Source: an uncultured Faecalibacterium sp. (GTDB lineage: Bacteria > Bacillota > Clostridia > Oscillospirales > Ruminococcaceae). Taken from it: a stretch of 35,478 nt of DNA. A model generated the notes under the pieces. It was not told the DNA's origin. It did no database searches and saw nothing but the letters and a program-made list of their open reading frames with translations. The stretch covers positions 1 through 35,478 of the forward strand of contig CAAHET010000047.1 in assembly GCA_900772565.1 (NCBI GenBank), written 5' to 3'. Positions 32,113 to 35,478 of the stretch are shown one piece after another; the first letter of the stretch is position 1; the number at the start of each line of letters is the position of its first letter. A program made the position numbers and the translations under genes.

Positions 32113-32568
32113 TTATTTGGTCTCCATAAACACGTCGATCACGCCGTCGTCCTCGTCCTGATTGACGTAGATGGTGTAGCTGTTGCCGGTCAGCTTGATG
32201 TCATTTTCAAAGGCCATGACCTGCAGCTTGGCGGTAGCCAGCTGGCTGAAGCTCAGGGGGCCGGTGAAATGGGCGTACAGGCAGTTCTTCACCCGCAGCA
32301 CAGCGTCCATGTGGTAGCCGGGCTCCATCTGGGGGATCATCTGGGTGGCCTGCTGCATCATGTGCATTTGGGGCATATGATCCGGGCCGGTGCCTTCCGT
32401 GATAGCCTGCACCAGCGGGCCGATGGGCTGTGCGCCGTTGCTCTTCATAAAGTTCTGCATCTGGGTCAGGATGACCGGCAGGTTGGCCAGCTCTTCCGGG
32501 CGCACAACGCGGGAAAGAACATTGGTCAGCTTGAGTGTCTTGTTTTCAGCAACTTTGATCTCGTTCAT
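32113..32568 (-). CDS. Small protein with GyrI-like/AraC-effector-binding fold
   Basis: A 151-residue cytoplasmic protein. It opens MNEIKVAENKTLKLTNVLSRVV, has GAQPIGPLVQAI and a Met-rich stretch (MPQMHMMQQATQMIPQM), and ends in LRVKNCLYAHFTGPLSF ... YTIYVNQDEDDGVIDVF. The strand pattern and the small residues before the 'Y-x-Y' strand resemble GyrI-like ligand-binding domains, found alone or fused to AraC/MerR regulators. No DNA-binding domain is present. The assignment is by pattern and moderate. AGGGG lies 9 bases before the ATG. The gene follows a terminator and sits in front of the adaptor gene, so it belongs to the export unit; a sensing or substrate-holding role is a guess. Confidence 0.6.
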   Translation of the reverse strand: MNEIKVAENKTLKLTNVLSRVVRPEELANLPVILTQMQNFMKSNGAQPIGPLVQAITEGTGPDHMPQMHMMQQATQMIPQMEPGYHMDAVLRVKNCLYAHFTGPLSFSQLATAKLQVMAFENDIKLTGNSYTIYVNQDEDDGVIDVFMETK

Positions 32569-32613
32569 GATAAATTACCCCTAATCCTTTTATTTTTTGG
32601 ATGAAAGCCGGAA

Positions 32614-32649
32614 CAAAAAAGGTGCCCGGAAGCGTCTGCCTCCGGGCAC
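32614..32649 (-). terminator. Terminator between the ABC transporter and the rest of the export locus
   Basis: GTGCCCGGA (32622-32630) pairs with TCCGGGCAC (32641-32649); on the minus strand TTTTTTG follows immediately (A run 32615-32620). It lies about 85 bases past the ABC-transporter stop and 46 bases before the GyrI-like gene. Confidence 0.88.
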
Positions 32650-32734
32650 ACCATAACGAGGCATTCTTCGGTATCCCGCCCGGCGGGAAAAAACGTATGC
32701 TGCATCCGGGCAAACGCTGCGGATGCGGTGCCGA

Positions 32735-35071
32735 TCAATAGGTGATGGACTCGCCGTCGTCATCCTCTTCCACCACAGCGGAAGGTGCCTGCGGAGCGGG
32801 CTCGGGCTTGCGCTTGCGGAAGATGCCCTGCTGCATATTCCACAGCTCGGCATAGCGGCCATCCTTTGCCAGCAGTTCCTCATGGGTGCCGCGCTCCACG
32901 ATCTTGCCGTGATCCATCACAAGGATCAGGTCACAGTCACGGATGGTGGAAAGGCGGTGCGCCACGATCAGCATAGAGCGGTCTGCCAACTGCTCGTAGA
33001 TCATGTTGAAGATCAGCGTCTCGGTGGCAAAGTCCAGATTACTGGTGGACTCGTCCAGAATGTACAGGTTGGAGTCCTTCAGGAAAGCACGCGCCAGTGC
33101 GATACGCTGCTTCTCACCGCCGGACAGGCCGTTGCCGGCTTCCTCCAGATAGGTGTTGTATTGCAGCGGCAGGTGACGGATAAACTCGTGGGCGTCAGCC
33201 TTCTTGGCAGCCTCCTTCACCTCGTCCAGCGTAGCGTCCATACGGGAGATGCGGATGTTGTCGTAGATGGTCTTGCTGAACAGCTCAACGTTCTGGGGCA
33301 CATAGGCAATGGCGCGGCGCACCGAATGGTTGGTGTACTCGGCCAGATTTGCGCCGTTTATGTCGATCTCGCCGTCCTCGGGGTCGTAGTACTTCAGCAG
33401 CAGCTTGGTAATGGTGGATTTGCCGCTGCCGCTGCTGCCCACCAGTGCCACCTTTTTGCCGGCGGGAATGGTAAAGCTGACGTGATCCAGCGCGGGGGCA
33501 CGGTTGCCGTAGCGGAAGGTGACGTCCTTGAACTCGATGTCGCCCTCAATCTTGGCAAGCTCGCTCTGCTCCACACCGTCGGCGGTCTCGTACTCAGCGG
33601 GGTAGTCCATGATCTCAGTCAGACGCTTCATGGAGATGCTGGCCTCCTGAATCTGCATCTGCAGGCCGATCAGGTTGCTCAACGGGGAGGTGAAGTAGCC
33701 GGACAGGGTGCTGAAGGCCATAAAGCCGCCCAACGTCATCTCACCGTTCAGCACCTGCGTGATGCCCACATAGGTGGTCAGCATACTGAAACCGGTGGAG
33801 ATAAAGGAGGAGATCAGGCTCTGCGTGGTGCTGATGCGGCTGGAACGCAGGCTGATCTTCAGGCTCTTCATGTACTCGCGTTCCAGATTATCCAGCTCGG
33901 TCTGCTCGTTGGCGTTGCACTTGACGGTCTCGATGCCGCGCAGGCTCTCGATCATCTGGCTGTTCAGCGCGGCAGACTGTGCCATGCTCTCTTCGTTGAT
34001 CTTTTTATAGGGCTGCTTGTACACCAGCACCAGCAGGATGCTGACCAGCGCCATGAACAGCGAGATGGAGAACAGCATGGCGTTCATGCGGAACAGGATG
34101 ATACCGGTGATGACTGCCATGGAGATATCCATCACAAGGCTCAGCGCAATGCTGGTAAAGATGGACTTGATGGTGTTTGCGTCCGAGTAACGGGTGGTGA
34201 TATCACCGGTCTTGCGGGTGGCAAAGAACTTCATGGGCAGGTTGAAGATGTGCCCGAAGTACCCCAGCATCAGCGGGATATCGATCTTGATGGACAGATG
34301 GATCAGCACCCATTGGCGTATAAAGCCGATCAGGGTACTGGTAATGCTGACCACGCTGAACACTAAGATCAAGGTGACCAGCAGGCTGTTCAGCCCGTAG
34401 GGCAGCACCTCGTCCATCAAGATCTTATTGAACATGGAGGACGCGATGCCCAGAATGGTGGTGATGATCGAGCTGAGGATGGCGTAGAAGAACAGCTTTT
34501 TCTGGGGCAGCAGCAGGTTGATATACCGCTTCATCATGCCGCCCTTTTCGATCTTGCCGCCCTTGAACTCCGAGGTGGGGTTCAGCAGCAGCAGCACGCC
34601 GGTAAAGTTCTTATAGAACTCGTCCAGACTGATCTTTTTCAGCTCCGTGCCGGGGTCGCCGATGATGACGTAATCCTTGCACTTATGCTTTTTGCCTTTT
34701 TCCTCATCTTCCTTGCGGGCTTCGGCGTCCTGCAGCATGTGCTTGCGGCGCGCGCCGTCGTCCTTGATGGTGGTCTTTTTGAACACCACAACAAAGTGGG
34801 CCAAGCCCTGATCGGTGATGACTTGTGCAATACAGGGAAGCGAGAAATCACTCAGGAAGTTTTCGCGGTCCACGCGGACTGCGGCGGTGGTAAAACCAAG
34901 CTCATTGGCGGCTTTTTGCAGGCCTACAAGGTTGGTGCCTTTCAGGTCGGTGCCCATCATATCCCGCAGACGGGTGATGGTAACTTCCTTTTTGTAGTGC
35001 AGGCACACCATGGCCAGACAGGCAGCCGCACAGTCGGTGGTATCGTGCTGCCGGACGTAGGTATAACGCAT
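32735..35071 (-). CDS. Peptidase (C39)-containing ABC exporter
   Basis: A 778-residue transporter that would cut a leader peptide and export the product. The C39 protease domain (about 1-170) has the oxyanion Gln8, catalytic Cys14 (QHDTTDCAAACLAM), His92 (GLAHFVVVF) and Asp139 (IIGDPGTEL). Between His and Asp is an unusually long charged insert (about 100-131, KDDGARRKHMLQDAEARK and on), where most relatives have a short turn. The membrane domain (about 190-470) has six segments. The ATPase (about 510-745) has Walker A GSSGSGKST (545-553), signature LSGGEKQR, Walker B LYILDEST and H-loop AHRLSTI. A ~30-residue acidic tail follows. AAGGA lies 9 bases before ATG. It is the first gene of the locus, behind an attenuator-like leader. 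All active-site residues are intact. Confidence 0.96.
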   Translation of the reverse strand: MRYTYVRQHDTTDCAAACLAMVCLHYKKEVTITRLRDMMGTDLKGTNLVGLQKAANELGFTTAAVRVDRENFLSDFSLPCIAQVITDQGLAHFVVVFKKTTIKDDGARRKHMLQDAEARKEDEEKGKKHKCKDYVIIGDPGTELKKISLDEFYKNFTGVLLLLNPTSEFKGGKIEKGGMMKRYINLLLPQKKLFFYAILSSIITTILGIASSMFNKILMDEVLPYGLNSLLVTLILVFSVVSITSTLIGFIRQWVLIHLSIKIDIPLMLGYFGHIFNLPMKFFATRKTGDITTRYSDANTIKSIFTSIALSLVMDISMAVITGIILFRMNAMLFSISLFMALVSILLVLVYKQPYKKINEESMAQSAALNSQMIESLRGIETVKCNANEQTELDNLEREYMKSLKISLRSSRISTTQSLISSFISTGFSMLTTYVGITQVLNGEMTLGGFMAFSTLSGYFTSPLSNLIGLQMQIQEASISMKRLTEIMDYPAEYETADGVEQSELAKIEGDIEFKDVTFRYGNRAPALDHVSFTIPAGKKVALVGSSGSGKSTITKLLLKYYDPEDGEIDINGANLAEYTNHSVRRAIAYVPQNVELFSKTIYDNIRISRMDATLDEVKEAAKKADAHEFIRHLPLQYNTYLEEAGNGLSGGEKQRIALARAFLKDSNLYILDESTSNLDFATETLIFNMIYEQLADRSMLIVAHRLSTIRDCDLILVMDHGKIVERGTHEELLAKDGRYAELWNMQQGIFRKRKPEPAPQAPSAVVEEDDDGESITY

Positions 35072-35177
35072 AGATGTTTCCTTTTACTCTCAAGATTTAT
35101 TCAAACGACACCAAGCCGCCCAGCCGCCCCGTGTTTGCCGCACAAGGCCACCGGCCTGCCTGCTGATTTGACCAACG

Positions 35178-35223
35178 AAAAAACTGCGCTCCTGCACGGC
35201 AGCCTTTCTGGCCGAGGGAGCGC
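35178..35223 (-). terminator. Terminator/attenuator in the leader of the ABC exporter gene
   Basis: On the minus strand GCGCTCC (plus 35217-35223) pairs with GGAGCGC (35186-35192), with a GGC/GCC inner stem, followed by AG and six T (plus 35178-35183). It lies between the promoter (35290) and the gene start (35071), so transcription can stop after about 105 bases. Confidence 0.65.
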
Positions 35224-35289
35224 CTGTCTGTGGGGCAGAAGGGCTGTGCGGGCTGCGCAGTGCCTTTTCCACGCCTATAAACTTATAAA

Positions 35290-35318
35290 AGTATACCACA
35301 TCCACTAGGGTTCTTCAA
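35290..35318 (-). promoter_or_regulatory. Sigma-A promoter of the ABC exporter transcript
   Basis: On the minus strand TTGAAG (plus 35313-35318) and TATACT (plus 35290-35295) are separated by 17 bases. The transcript would start near 35283 and have a leader of about 210 bases that includes the attenuator hairpin. The rest of the gap (35319-35371) is AT-rich, with no gene. Confidence 0.78.
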
Positions 35319-35365
35319 GGCGATATTTTTTAAGAATGGTTAAGAAAGAATGAAAAAAGATACAG

Positions 35366-35399
35366 AAAAACAAAAAAGCGATGGAAAAATATCCATCGC
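35366..35399 (-). terminator. Rho-independent terminator after tRNA-Asn
   Basis: GCGATGGA (35378-35385) pairs with TCCATCGC (35392-35399) around six bases. On the minus strand six T follow, then GTTTTTC. It lies directly behind the tRNA 3' end. Confidence 0.92.
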
Positions 35400-35404
35400 T
35401 TTGC

Positions 35405-35478
35405 TGGCGCCTCTTGCCTGACTCGAACAGGCGACACCCTGATTAACAGTCAGGTGCTCTAACCGACTGAGCTAAAGA
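35405..35478 (-). tRNA. tRNA-Asn (anticodon GTT), 5' end cut by the window edge
   Basis: On the minus strand the sequence folds as a tRNA. The D arm is AGCTCAGTCGGTTAGAGC. The anticodon stem CCTGA/TCAGG has loop CTGTTAA, giving anticodon GTT (plus 35445-35447). The T arm is GCCTG-TTCGAGT-CAGGC, and the 3' acceptor strand AAGAGGC is followed by G and an encoded CCA (35405-35407). The first ~3 bases of the 5' acceptor strand lie beyond the window. Confidence 0.97.

Noticed and set aside
32569..32613. Promoter for the GyrI-like gene directly after the internal terminator
   Set aside because: TTGTTC followed 17 bases later by ATAAAA is too far from the consensus to list.
1..35478. CRISPR array, prophage, insertion sequence or integrase
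   Set aside because: No regularly spaced direct repeats, no transposase, integrase or phage structural motif was seen on either strand.

Overview
The window is a GC-rich (roughly 60 % by eye), gene-dense chromosomal segment of a low-GC-lineage Firmicute with high GC content. The best guess is an Oscillospiraceae/Ruminococcaceae gut anaerobe close to Faecalibacterium. This rests on three things: the clostridial order mazG-hup-rqcP-yabP-yabQ-divIC-S1 protein, the run cdaA-cdaR ... recJ-rel-dtd-MBL-hemZ, and a glmS ribozyme. The genus call is inference, as no database search was possible. No phage, insertion sequence, transposase or CRISPR array was seen.

Layout. Positions 1-940 hold the C-terminal end of a hybrid sensor kinase with two receiver domains. 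On the minus strand follow a GNAT acetyltransferase and a ComM/YifB AAA+ protein, the latter with a perfect-consensus promoter and a strong terminator. A small unknown gene (3281) and a phosphoglucomutase-type phosphosugar mutase (3754) follow on the plus strand. About 350 bases of repeat-like, hairpin-rich DNA then lead to a promoter at 5752. From 5848 to 20154 eleven plus-strand genes overlap or are separated by at most 21 bases: ispDF fusion, cdaA, cdaR, an FAD oxidoreductase, xpaC-like, recJ, rel, dtd, MBL hydrolase, hemZ and a uridine-kinase-like gene. This looks like one operon joining isoprenoid synthesis, c-di-AMP synthesis, (p)ppGpp metabolism, DNA repair, translation quality control and heme synthesis.

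Positions 20221-25450 hold a zinc-ribbon protein, then mazG, HU, the ribosome quality-control factor rqcP, the sporulation-type genes yabP and yabQ, divIC, an S1-domain protein with an RG-rich tail, and a THUMP-type RNA methyltransferase. Several of these have clear sigma-A promoters and terminators. A two-gene unit (divergent DUF5685-like protein plus membrane protein) precedes a glmS ribozyme and glmS.

From 29199 to the end the sequence changes in character. It has a 128-base palindrome-ended element, then a minus-strand export locus: a C39-peptidase ABC transporter (first transcribed), a GyrI-like ligand-binding protein, an HlyD-type adaptor, and a membrane-anchored triple-BIG2 surface protein. 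The locus has a promoter and an apparent attenuator in its leader, an internal terminator, and no obvious peptide substrate. The window closes inside a tRNA-Asn gene on the minus strand. The export locus is the best candidate for something undescribed.
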